Shown piece by piece: positions 34,196-42,052 of a DNA stretch of 46,607 nt. Below the pieces are notes generated by a model. It saw only the letters and a list, made by a program, of their open reading frames with translations. It had not been told where the DNA came from and searched no databases. How positions within the stretch are numbered: position 1 is the stretch's first letter; every line of letters begins with the position of its first letter. The position numbers were made by a program, and so were the translations under genes. The DNA lies in the NCBI GenBank assembly GCA_019639215.1, contig JAHBSH010000008.1, forward strand, positions 1 through 46,607, written 5' to 3'. This stretch comes from Acidobacteriota bacterium (lineage in GTDB: Bacteria > Acidobacteriota > Blastocatellia > Pyrinomonadales > Pyrinomonadaceae).

Positions 34196-34912
34196 ATGGC
34201 CTATAAATACAGCAGAACCTTTCTATTAAGAAAACTACATCAGTTGACGGGCATAGTTCCGCTAGGACTTTTCTTTTTTGCCCATATGTTCACGAATTCG
34301 AAGGCAGTTGCCGGAGAAGCGAGTTTTGAAAAGGCAGTGCAGGACATACACGATATTCCGTATTTGCTCTTTATCGAGATCTTTGGGATCTTTTTGCCGT
34401 TAATGTTCCATTCAGTTTATGGTGTGATCATTTCCGCAGAGGCGAAGCCAAATGTAATAACGTACGGCTATGGCCGCAACTGGTTCTATTTCCTACAACG
34501 GGCTACAGGAATTTTTCTGTTCGTGTTCATTTTCTTTCATGTTTTGAACCTGCGGTTTGGCCTGATACCCGGTCTTAATATGACGCCTGTTGCCGGAAAC
34601 GCCGATCTGGCGTACGACATTGTCGCAGCAGAGTTTTCTATTCCCTGGGTGCTGGTCTTGTATATTCTCGGGATTGCGGCAACGGCATGGCATCTGGCAT
34701 ACGGCTTTTGGCTTTTTGCGGTCGATTGGGGCATTGTCATAGGCGAGCGGGCACAAAAGTATGCATTGTACGGATGCGTGGCTCTGGCGGCTGGCTTGTT
34801 CGTTGTCGGGACCAACGCAGCCGTTGCCTTCATCAGGCCATGCGGACTGTTGCCTGAGATCTTATGCGAACAGCCCGGTCACAATAAATCTGCGGTTCCG
34901 AAAAAGGTATAG
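34196..34912 (+). CDS. sdhC: Succinate dehydrogenase cytochrome b558 subunit
   Basis: Membrane anchor of complex II with five membrane helices, two-heme type as in Bacillus. Residues include LLRKLHQLTGIVPLGLFFFAHMF, LMFHSVYGVII, FIFFHVLNLRFG and WHLAYGFWLFAVDWG; the histidines in these helices are the heme ligands. The 238-residue length fits the fused cytochrome form. It is followed 55 bases on by sdhA. The order C-A-B is as in the Bacillus-type operon. It has no strong Shine-Dalgarno sequence; the ATG at 34196 begins the usual N terminus. Confidence 0.9.
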   Translation: MAYKYSRTFLLRKLHQLTGIVPLGLFFFAHMFTNSKAVAGEASFEKAVQDIHDIPYLLFIEIFGIFLPLMFHSVYGVIISAEAKPNVITYGYGRNWFYFLQRATGIFLFVFIFFHVLNLRFGLIPGLNMTPVAGNADLAYDIVAAEFSIPWVLVLYILGIAATAWHLAYGFWLFAVDWGIVIGERAQKYALYGCVALAAGLFVVGTNAAVAFIRPCGLLPEILCEQPGHNKSAVPKKV

Positions 34913-34967
34913 TATTTGATCAATAAGTTTCCCGGAGCGGCAACACAGCCGTTCAGAATAACAATGT

Positions 34968-36749
34968 ATGGCATCTAAAGGGTTAAAGATAGCGATTGTT
35001 GGCGGCGGGCTTGCGGGTTTGGCCGCTGCAATGAAAATAGCCGAAGCCGGCCATGATGTGGACCTAATCTCGGTCGTGCCGGTAAAGCGGTCACATTCGG
35101 TTTGTGCGCAGGGTGGAATAAACGGAGCCGTCAATACAAAGGGTGAAGGAGATTCGCCTGCAAAACATCTTGATGACACCGTGTACGGTGGTGATTTTTT
35201 GGCGAATCAGCCACCGGTCAAGCGTATGTGCGACATGGCTCCAGCCATCATCAACCTGTTTGACCGTATGGGCGTCCCATTTTCGCGCACCCAGGAAGGA
35301 CTGATGGATTTTCGCCGTTTTGGTGGAACGCTTCATCATCGTACTGCTTTTGCAGGAGCCTCGACCGGGCAACAGCTCCTTTACGCTCTGGACGAACAGG
35401 TTCGTAAATATGAGGTTGGCGGGAAGGTCACCAAATATGAGGGCTGGGAGATGCTCTCGCTCGTTTTGGACGATCATCAGGTTTGCCGCGGCCTGATAGC
35501 GATGGATCTGCAAACACTTGAGCTGAAGTCTTTTAAGGCTGATGCCGTTATCATGGCAACTGGCGGTCCGGGATTGATATTTGGTAAATCGACGAATTCG
35601 ATGACGTGTACAGGTTCCGCCGCATCGGCTGCGTATCAGCAAGGTGCGCGTTATGCCAACGGGGAATTCATACAGGTACATCCGACATCAATACCCGGCG
35701 AAGACAAACTGCGTCTGATGTCAGAGTCGGCACGCGGCGAAGGCGGTCGCGTTTGGGTGCCAAGAACGGACGGTGACACCCGCGATCCGAAGAACATTCC
35801 TGAAGCAGAACGATGGTATTTTCTCGAAGAGAAATATCCGGCGTACGGAAATCTTGTTCCGCGCGACATCGCGACGCGCGAGATATTTCAGGTCTGCATC
35901 GAAGGCCACGGTGTCGCCGGTGAAAATCAGGTCTATCTCGACCTGACCCATATCGACCCTGAGACACTAACACGAAAGCTCGGCGCGATCCTTGAGATAT
36001 ATGAGATGTTCGTTGGTGACGATCCGCGTCACGTTCCTATGCGGATTTTCCCCGGAGTTCATTATTCGATGGGTGGACTTTGGGTAGATTTTGAACAGCG
36101 AACAAATATCCCAGGCCTTTTTGCCGCCGGCGAATGCGATTATTCCATCCACGGCGCAAACCGCCTGGGTGCTAACTCTCTTGTTTCTTGTGTTTACGGC
36201 GGATTTATTGCCGGGCCGTCGGCTATCGATTACGCAAAGAACGTTGAACGCGGCGAGACCGAAACAAACGGCATACACGACGCAGAACTTCGTCGGCAGC
36301 AGGAGATCAATGACCAGATAGTCAAAAGCGAGGGTGGAGAGAATCAATATAAACTCCATGATGAGCTGGGCAAATGGATGACCGATAATGTGACGGTCGT
36401 CCGCTACAATGACAGGCTTAAGGCGACGGATGAAAAGATCCTGGAATTGCAGGAACGCTTTCAGAATATCTCGATCAACGATTCGAACCTTTGGGCGACA
36501 CAGGCCGTTCCGCACGCTCGTCAGCTCTGGAACATGCTCCAGCTTGCTCGCGTGATAACGCTCGGTGCTCTGAACCGCGATGAATCACGCGGAGCACACT
36601 ATAAGCCTGATTTCCCGGATCGCGACGACGAGAATTTTCTCAAAACCACGGTCGCGGAATATACGGAAGAGGCTCCGATCCTTTCATACGAACCTGTGGA
36701 TATTTCTCTTGTAGAACCGAGGAAGCGAGATTATTCGAGTAAGCATTAG
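34968..36749 (+). CDS. sdhA: Succinate dehydrogenase flavoprotein subunit
   Basis: Oxidises succinate to fumarate. The 593-residue protein starts with the FAD-binding fold (AIVGGGLAGLAAAMKIAEAG), has the FAD-linked histidine in KRSHSVCAQGGING, the catalytic stretch YSMGGLWVDFEQRTNIPGL, and NRLGANSLVSCVYGG. The C-terminal domain follows to the end. The sequence is of the b558-linked type. It is the second gene of the sdh operon; sdhB follows only after a 210-base gap and the Uma2-type gene. Confident. Confidence 0.96.
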   Translation: MASKGLKIAIVGGGLAGLAAAMKIAEAGHDVDLISVVPVKRSHSVCAQGGINGAVNTKGEGDSPAKHLDDTVYGGDFLANQPPVKRMCDMAPAIINLFDRMGVPFSRTQEGLMDFRRFGGTLHHRTAFAGASTGQQLLYALDEQVRKYEVGGKVTKYEGWEMLSLVLDDHQVCRGLIAMDLQTLELKSFKADAVIMATGGPGLIFGKSTNSMTCTGSAASAAYQQGARYANGEFIQVHPTSIPGEDKLRLMSESARGEGGRVWVPRTDGDTRDPKNIPEAERWYFLEEKYPAYGNLVPRDIATREIFQVCIEGHGVAGENQVYLDLTHIDPETLTRKLGAILEIYEMFVGDDPRHVPMRIFPGVHYSMGGLWVDFEQRTNIPGLFAAGECDYSIHGANRLGANSLVSCVYGGFIAGPSAIDYAKNVERGETETNGIHDAELRRQQEINDQIVKSEGGENQYKLHDELGKWMTDNVTVVRYNDRLKATDEKILELQERFQNISINDSNLWATQAVPHARQLWNMLQLARVITLGALNRDESRGAHYKPDFPDRDDENFLKTTVAEYTEEAPILSYEPVDISLVEPRKRDYSSKH

Positions 36750-36829
36750 ATCGGTAAGGGCAGTTTTAGGGTTTTATAAGAACAGTAGGTACCATAGCAA
36801 GTACAAGAAATATTCAATGTCTAAATGAT

Positions 36830-36845
36830 GGGAACAGGGTCAGAC
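36830..36845 (+). other. REP-like short element in the sdhA-uma2 gap
   Basis: GGGAACAGGGTCAGAC resembles the GGGTCAGAC core I recall from REP-type elements near Y1 transposases. Only one copy is seen and it is not part of a hairpin. The surrounding gap is AT-rich compared with the sdh genes. Confidence 0.25.
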
Positions 36846-36926
36846 AATATTGGGCTTTATTGTGTAAGAGCAGAATAACGAAAGAATTTTAAATTTTAAT
36901 CAAGCTGGTATCTGGTAGAATTTAAA

Positions 36927-36932
36927 TATAAT
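36927..36932 (+). promoter_or_regulatory. Candidate -10 box for uma2-sdhB
   Basis: TATAAT at 36927-36932 lies 28 bases before the ATG of the Uma2-type gene in AT-rich sequence. No good -35 is seen at the right distance. TAGAAT nearby (36916-36921) is an alternative. Confidence 0.3.
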
Positions 36933-36959
36933 TTTGGGATCACGCGCTACAGGACGCTA

Positions 36960-37538
36960 ATGGCACAAAAAGCTGAGACGCAAAAATCATATACACCGGA
37001 AGAATACCTCTTGCGTGAAGAAAATGCGGAAACTCGCAGTGAGTACGTTGCCGGCGTTATCATTGCGATGGCAGGCAGTACTGTTGATCATCAGCAGATC
37101 ACGCACAATCTGGCAATATCATTAGACTCGAATATTCGCCGTAATGGGTGCAGGGTTTTTCCGACTGAAATGAAGGTGCGTGTAGAATCGATAAATAGAT
37201 TTTACTACCCTGATATCACTGTTATTTGTGAAAAACCCGAATTTTACAAAGAGAGAAAAGACACTATTACGAATCCTAAGCTGTTGATCGAAGTATTGTC
37301 AGACAAAACAGAAGCCATGGACAGGGGAGAAAAATTCTTTGCCTATCAGACTTTGGAGTCCTTGCAGCAATATGTTTTAGTTTCTCAGGACAAGTTCCTG
37401 GTTGAGACGTTTACCAAGCAAAACGACGGCAGTTGGAGATATTTAGCAACTATTGGGTTGGAAAGTAAGATCTATATGCAATCGATTGAGACCGAACTTT
37501 CGATGAAAGAAATTTACGACCTCGTAGAGATCGAATAA
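36960..37538 (+). CDS. Uma2 family (DUF820) endonuclease-like protein
   Basis: A 192-residue member of the Uma2/DUF820 family, which has a PD-(D/E)XK nuclease fold and unknown biological role. The order is typical: TPEEYLLREENAETRSEYVAG at residues 11-31, IAMAGSTVDHQQI, then YYPDITVIC with the Asp, KLLIEVLSDKTEAMDRGEK with the catalytic Glu, and YVLVSQDKFLVETF. All family residues appear intact. It sits between sdhA and sdhB, with an AT-rich 210-base gap upstream and only two bases between its stop and the sdhB ATG. Uma2 genes are often copied around genomes; insertion into the sdh operon is inferred from its position. Confidence 0.88.
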   Translation: MAQKAETQKSYTPEEYLLREENAETRSEYVAGVIIAMAGSTVDHQQITHNLAISLDSNIRRNGCRVFPTEMKVRVESINRFYYPDITVICEKPEFYKERKDTITNPKLLIEVLSDKTEAMDRGEKFFAYQTLESLQQYVLVSQDKFLVETFTKQNDGSWRYLATIGLESKIYMQSIETELSMKEIYDLVEIE

Positions 37539-37540
37539 AC

Positions 37541-38341
37541 ATGAGCACTAACGGACACATAGAAAAGAAAAGACTGGAGAATCCGCCAAAGAGCTTCAAG
37601 CTTAAGATACAGCGGCGGGCAAATGAGAATGCGCCTGCGGTTTGGGAGACATTCGAACTGCCATATCGGCGTAACCTTAATGTTATCTCGGCTTTGATGG
37701 ACGTCAGAAAAGATCCGGTCACTGTCGAAGGAAAGCAGACAACGCCGCCGGTTTGGGATATGTCGTGTCTTGAGCAGGTTTGCGGTATCTGCACGATGGT
37801 CATAGACGGCCGCGTTCGGCAATCATGCTCCGCGCTGATAGACGATCTTTTACTTGCATCAGGCAGCGATACGATCTCGTTGCAGCCGATGTCCAAATTC
37901 CCGAATGTCCGCGACCTAAAGGTTGACCGCAGCAAGATGTTCGATCATCTAAAACAGGTTCATGCTTGGATCGAACTGGACGGCAGTTATGACCTCGGGC
38001 CGGGGCCGCATATTTCAAATGAGGTTGCCCAGGAGCGTTATGCGTATTCAAGATGTATGACATGCGGATGCTGTCTGGAGGCGTGTCCCCAATACGGCGA
38101 TGACAACTACATCGGCCCGCAGGCGATAGCGCAGGCAAGACTTTTCAACATGCATCCGACAGGCAAGACCAATATCGATGAACGTCTGTCAGGCCTGATG
38201 GGTGACGAAGGCATTACGAATTGCGGTAATGCTCAAAACTGTGTTGAGGTATGCCCAATGTCGATACCGCTGCCAAAAGCCATCTATGAAACGAACCGCG
38301 ACATTACGGTCAATGCGTTGTTCGGCTGGCTTTCAAAATAG
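37541..38341 (+). CDS. sdhB: Succinate dehydrogenase iron-sulfur subunit
   Basis: Carries electrons from flavin to quinone through three clusters. Cys76, Cys81, Cys84 and Cys96 (CLEQVCGICTM, RQSC) bind the 2Fe-2S cluster. Cys172, Cys175, Cys178 (RCMTCGCC), Cys182, Cys228, Cys234 and Cys238 (CGNAQNCVEVCP) bind the 4Fe-4S and 3Fe-4S clusters. The 266-residue length is normal. It begins two bases after the Uma2 gene, so translation is probably coupled to that gene. A terminator follows. Confidence 0.95.
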   Translation: MSTNGHIEKKRLENPPKSFKLKIQRRANENAPAVWETFELPYRRNLNVISALMDVRKDPVTVEGKQTTPPVWDMSCLEQVCGICTMVIDGRVRQSCSALIDDLLLASGSDTISLQPMSKFPNVRDLKVDRSKMFDHLKQVHAWIELDGSYDLGPGPHISNEVAQERYAYSRCMTCGCCLEACPQYGDDNYIGPQAIAQARLFNMHPTGKTNIDERLSGLMGDEGITNCGNAQNCVEVCPMSIPLPKAIYETNRDITVNALFGWLSK

Positions 38342-38368
38342 GATCTAAAATACGTTAAAGTAAAAGTA

Positions 38369-38400
38369 CCGCTCAGCTATTTGTTGAGCGGCTTTTTATT
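38369..38400 (+). terminator. Intrinsic terminator of the sdh operon
   Basis: CCGCTCA (38369-38375), nine-base loop and TGAGCGG (38385-38391), followed by CTTTTTATT. It lies 27 bases past sdhB and ends at the stop codon of the convergent GGDEF-EAL gene. Confidence 0.8.
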
Positions 38401-40930
38401 GTATGGCTGGTATTTCTGAAATATGTATCGATTGTGAACCTATATGCGGTTGATTTTCAGCTGCGGCGAGAAATGCCAAGACTTCGTTCTTGCCCATAGG
38501 CGGTGCTAGATGATATCCCTGCCCTCGGTCACAGTAAAGGTCTCTTAGAGCGATCAGTTGCCTTTCGTTCTCTATGCCCTCGGCAGTTACCGCCAGCCCG
38601 AGATTCCTTGCCAATGAAATGATGGTCCTTACTATCTCCTGATTAGGCCCATCCGTTTCCATAGCGGTGATAAACGAACGGTCAACCTTAAGGTTTGAGA
38701 TCGGCAGGGTTACAAGGTATCCCAGATTTGAATAGCCGGTGCCAAAGTCGTCAACATCGATCTCTATGTCATGTGAGCGCAGATGGTGCAGCATTTCCAC
38801 AGCTCTTTCCTGATGTTCCAGAAACACTGACTCTGTAATTTCGAGACGTAGTCTGTTGGATGGAAACCCTGTTTCCTCAAGGACATCTAAGAGCTTTTTG
38901 ACCAGACCGCGGGAAACGAACTGGCGGCATGAAAGATTTAGGCTTAGTTTTATCGGCTGTCCTTCATGAGCACGCAGAATGTCGCCAAGCTCATTGCATG
39001 ATCTGCGAAGCACCTGTTCGCACAAGCTGTCTATCCAACCGATCTCTTCAGCGAGAAGTACAAAACGATCGGGGGCGATCTCGCCCAATTCGGGATGATG
39101 CCAACGCGCCAGAGCTTCAAGTCCCGTGACCGTATTATCCTCAAGCGAAAAGATGGGCTGATACTCTACATATATTTCCTCTTCTTTTATGGCCCGGCGA
39201 AGATCAGTTTCGAGCTTCAATGTTTCACGAACCTCGGCATGCATGTTTTCGTCAAACACCTCATGGCGCGCCTTGCCAGATCGTTTTGCATAGTACATTG
39301 CGGTATCAGCGTCACGCATCATCTCCTCCGCTCTGAGGTGTTTGTCTGAAGCATTCAGAATGCCGATACTGGCCGAGCTGTAAATGATATTTCCGCGTAT
39401 CTCGAACGGCTGATCAAAGCTCGACTGGATACGTTCCGCTATCTGCGTTACTTCCTCCAGACGATGTTCTCCTTCAACCACGATGACGAACTCATCGCCT
39501 CCTAATCTGGCGACCAAATCATTTGGACGCATGCAGGTTTTCAGGCGTTCAGCTATTCTGACCAGCAGTTGGTCGCCGACCTGATGTCCAAGGCTGTCGT
39601 TGACGAACTTGAACCGATCGAGGTCAATGAAAAGCACGCTCACGTCATGATCTGTCAATTTTACCTTTCTATTGAGAGCATCAGTCAAACGTCCCATGAA
39701 ATGTGAGCGGTTCGGTAAACCAGTCAGCGAATCGTGACTTGCTTCATGCTGAAGTCTTTCTTCTGCCAGCTTTCGGCCGGTAATATCCTGTATTTGAAAG
39801 ATAAGATCAGATGTTTTTCCGCTACCAGATGTTGTTGATGAAACGCTCCAAGATGTCCATACAGTACGTCCTGAGCTGTGTATGAAGCGCTGTTCCGTAT
39901 CATCGCTCATCTTGCGTCCTTCGAGGACCGCGTCGAGCCGGGACTTAGTTGGCGCAATGTCCTCAGTGAACATTACATCTTTGATGAACATCTCTTTTAG
40001 CTCTTCTGGAAGATAGCCGAGAATGTCACAAAGCGAGCGGTTGACCTTAAGCCATCTGCCATCTGGCGAAACCAAGGCTATGCCGATCGGGGCATAGGTA
40101 AAGGCACTTCTAAATCTTTGTTCTGACTCAGCCAGTGCTGCCGAGCCTGCCTCTATTTCACGAGCATACTTTGCAGCACTTTCCGCTTCAGCTACCGACA
40201 TTTCCACATTTCTGAGATACATCCGATATGTCATAAAGACAAAAAAGATGAGTGGAATGGCTGCCAGAATGATGCCCCAACCAACATGATCGATCAGTTG
40301 GACCAAGGCTCCGGCCCCGATCGCACCCACAAGATAGGTGATGAACGTCCACAGATAACGTGTTTTCCAGATCTCCGTGACCGACTCTCCCGACCTGATC
40401 GAATCATGTATCGATGCCAGTGCGGTATTGACGACAAACTGCGTGATCGCCATAACAGAAAGAGCGATCAAGAGGTCGTCCAGATTTCCCGGTGCTCCAC
40501 GAAGCTGCTCCGTTGAATAGAGTCCTGTAAGTCTAAGGACCATCACGACCACTGTCGTTGATATGGCCATTGTTGCTGCGTTGAACAGGATGGTAAGGCG
40601 TCGGCTGCAAAAGCGAAGTGATGAAAGAAAAGCTTCTCCTGCCGCAAGAGCGATAGCTGTTTCACCGCCGTAAAGAATCAATGTCAGGAAAATGAGCGTG
40701 TCTGAAACGGCTACGTGCGATTTGAGTTTGGGGATCTTTATTGAGATCCGGGAACCAAGCCCAAGTGTGCAGATCAGAATTATGGCAAAGAGAGGATCGA
40801 GTTTCGCATAGGGCAGATCAATGAGCGCAGCGGACAAGCAAATACCGCCCGCCGCTACCACTACGAACATAAATCGTGTGGTCAGACGGGTGCGTTGTTC
40901 ATCTGACAGGGTTGTGATGCTTATTGACAT
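38396..40930 (-). CDS. Membrane-bound PAS-GGDEF-EAL cyclic di-GMP enzyme
   Basis: An 844-residue bifunctional signalling protein. Residues 18-235 hold seven or so membrane helices in a MASE-like sensor. Residues 268-390 are a PAS domain (FRSAFTYAPIGIALVSPDG). The diguanylate cyclase domain follows with an intact GGDEF at 477-481 (RLGGDEFVI). The phosphodiesterase domain starts near 580 with an intact EAL at 605-607 (LEALARWHHP), and IDVDDFGTGYSNLGYL. Both activities may be active, since both motifs are complete. AGGACAG precedes the chosen ATG at 40930; the frame starts ten codons earlier. It is a single gene convergent with sdhB. Confidence 0.92.
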   Translation of the reverse strand: MSISITTLSDEQRTRLTTRFMFVVVAAGGICLSAALIDLPYAKLDPLFAIILICTLGLGSRISIKIPKLKSHVAVSDTLIFLTLILYGGETAIALAAGEAFLSSLRFCSRRLTILFNAATMAISTTVVVMVLRLTGLYSTEQLRGAPGNLDDLLIALSVMAITQFVVNTALASIHDSIRSGESVTEIWKTRYLWTFITYLVGAIGAGALVQLIDHVGWGIILAAIPLIFFVFMTYRMYLRNVEMSVAEAESAAKYAREIEAGSAALAESEQRFRSAFTYAPIGIALVSPDGRWLKVNRSLCDILGYLPEELKEMFIKDVMFTEDIAPTKSRLDAVLEGRKMSDDTEQRFIHSSGRTVWTSWSVSSTTSGSGKTSDLIFQIQDITGRKLAEERLQHEASHDSLTGLPNRSHFMGRLTDALNRKVKLTDHDVSVLFIDLDRFKFVNDSLGHQVGDQLLVRIAERLKTCMRPNDLVARLGGDEFVIVVEGEHRLEEVTQIAERIQSSFDQPFEIRGNIIYSSASIGILNASDKHLRAEEMMRDADTAMYYAKRSGKARHEVFDENMHAEVRETLKLETDLRRAIKEEEIYVEYQPIFSLEDNTVTGLEALARWHHPELGEIAPDRFVLLAEEIGWIDSLCEQVLRRSCNELGDILRAHEGQPIKLSLNLSCRQFVSRGLVKKLLDVLEETGFPSNRLRLEITESVFLEHQERAVEMLHHLRSHDIEIDVDDFGTGYSNLGYLVTLPISNLKVDRSFITAMETDGPNQEIVRTIISLARNLGLAVTAEGIENERQLIALRDLYCDRGQGYHLAPPMGKNEVLAFLAAAENQPHIGSQSIHISEIPAIQ

Positions 40931-41083
40931 CTGTCCTGACGGTTTGAAACGGCTCAACAAACTCAGGATCAGGGGAGCGATCTTCTAAAAGTCTGTGGAA
41001 CGAGGGAGGAATGGAAAGTGACCACGACCGAACAGCCTAGTCCTCCTTTATTATCATATTTTTTACCGGATTAAGTCCAGTAT

Positions 41084-41992
41084 TTATATAAATACTGTCT
41101 TACATGAGCCAGTTTTCTGAAAACCTGCCTTCTCAAAGCATTTATGTGCGTGTTGCATCGAAGCGTTGCTCAACAGACAGACGGTCGATGAGCGTTCGAG
41201 AAGCGTCAAACACAGCTTTGCCAGACATGAGGAGGCTATACCCTTTCTTCTATGTCCGCGAGCCACATAAACGCCTTCAAGATAGATCACCTCCGGTGTT
41301 TCTGCGATTATGTCCGCTTTAAAGACCAGCTTGCCGTCCTCAAAAAGTACAAATGTCCGCCCTTGTTCGATGCGGCGAAGGACACGGCGGAGAAAACCAT
41401 TCCGATCCCGGCTCATTGGGTCAATACCGCTTTCAATGAAGGCGACCTCTGCATGTGCGCATGCTATTTGGTCGATCTCGCTCGGAACCGCATTCCTCAG
41501 ATCCCAATTACATTCCTGAACAGGGAAAGGGAAGCTGGTTTCGAACAGCAGTTCGTTGGCAACGTCACGTGGCAGCAATGCTCCATTTCCGTAATAGGCA
41601 AAGAAAGTCTCGGCATCATTGCCTGACGACATGATCAGATTTATCGGGGTGACCGAGCTTTTTGCCGTAAAGGCCAAGGATTTAAGCGAGCGGTCAGAGC
41701 GGGCATCGACCAGTGTTGAATGTCCGATCAATGCCACCGCCTCCAGATCGCCGGATTCATTACGATAACCGTAAAAGATACCACGGTTGAGATCGCTTTC
41801 GATGCCATTGTCGGTAATTAGACTCGCCATCGCGACCGTGTGTACCGGACGCTCACTCAGAAAACTCATCACCTCTTCGGTTTCAGCATTTCCAAGTTTG
41901 ACCACAGGAGCGAGATCAGGTACCGCGACGATGAACGGTGTAGAACTGAACCCACTTGTGTGAGATGGCATTTTGTGTGAGACAGACAGCAT
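41084..41992 (-). CDS. GNAT family N-acetyltransferase, two-domain
   Basis: Transfers acetyl groups from acetyl-CoA to an unknown amine. The C-terminal GNAT domain (residues about 170-302) shows YLEGVYVARGHRRKGIASSCL, where RRKGIA is the pyrophosphate-binding loop, and FEKAGFQKTG. The N-terminal half (VMSFLSERPVHTVAMASLI, then FYGYRNESGDLEAVALIG) matches the DUF4081-type domain often paired with GNAT. GGAAGG lies before the ATG. It follows the subtilase gene by 60 bases in the same direction and may be cotranscribed. Substrate unknown. Confidence 0.85.
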   Translation of the reverse strand: MLSVSHKMPSHTSGFSSTPFIVAVPDLAPVVKLGNAETEEVMSFLSERPVHTVAMASLITDNGIESDLNRGIFYGYRNESGDLEAVALIGHSTLVDARSDRSLKSLAFTAKSSVTPINLIMSSGNDAETFFAYYGNGALLPRDVANELLFETSFPFPVQECNWDLRNAVPSEIDQIACAHAEVAFIESGIDPMSRDRNGFLRRVLRRIEQGRTFVLFEDGKLVFKADIIAETPEVIYLEGVYVARGHRRKGIASSCLAKLCLTLLERSSTVCLLSNASMQHAHKCFEKAGFQKTGSCKTVFI

Positions 41993-42052
41993 CTTTTACC
42001 TTCCTATCTTTCCATTCAGATAAAATAGAATGAGCGTTTATGGTACCTCGGT

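Noticed and set aside
36165..36185. GTGCTAACTC in sdhA resembling half a CIRCE box
   Set aside because: A single half-site inside a coding region of an unrelated gene with no inverted partner.
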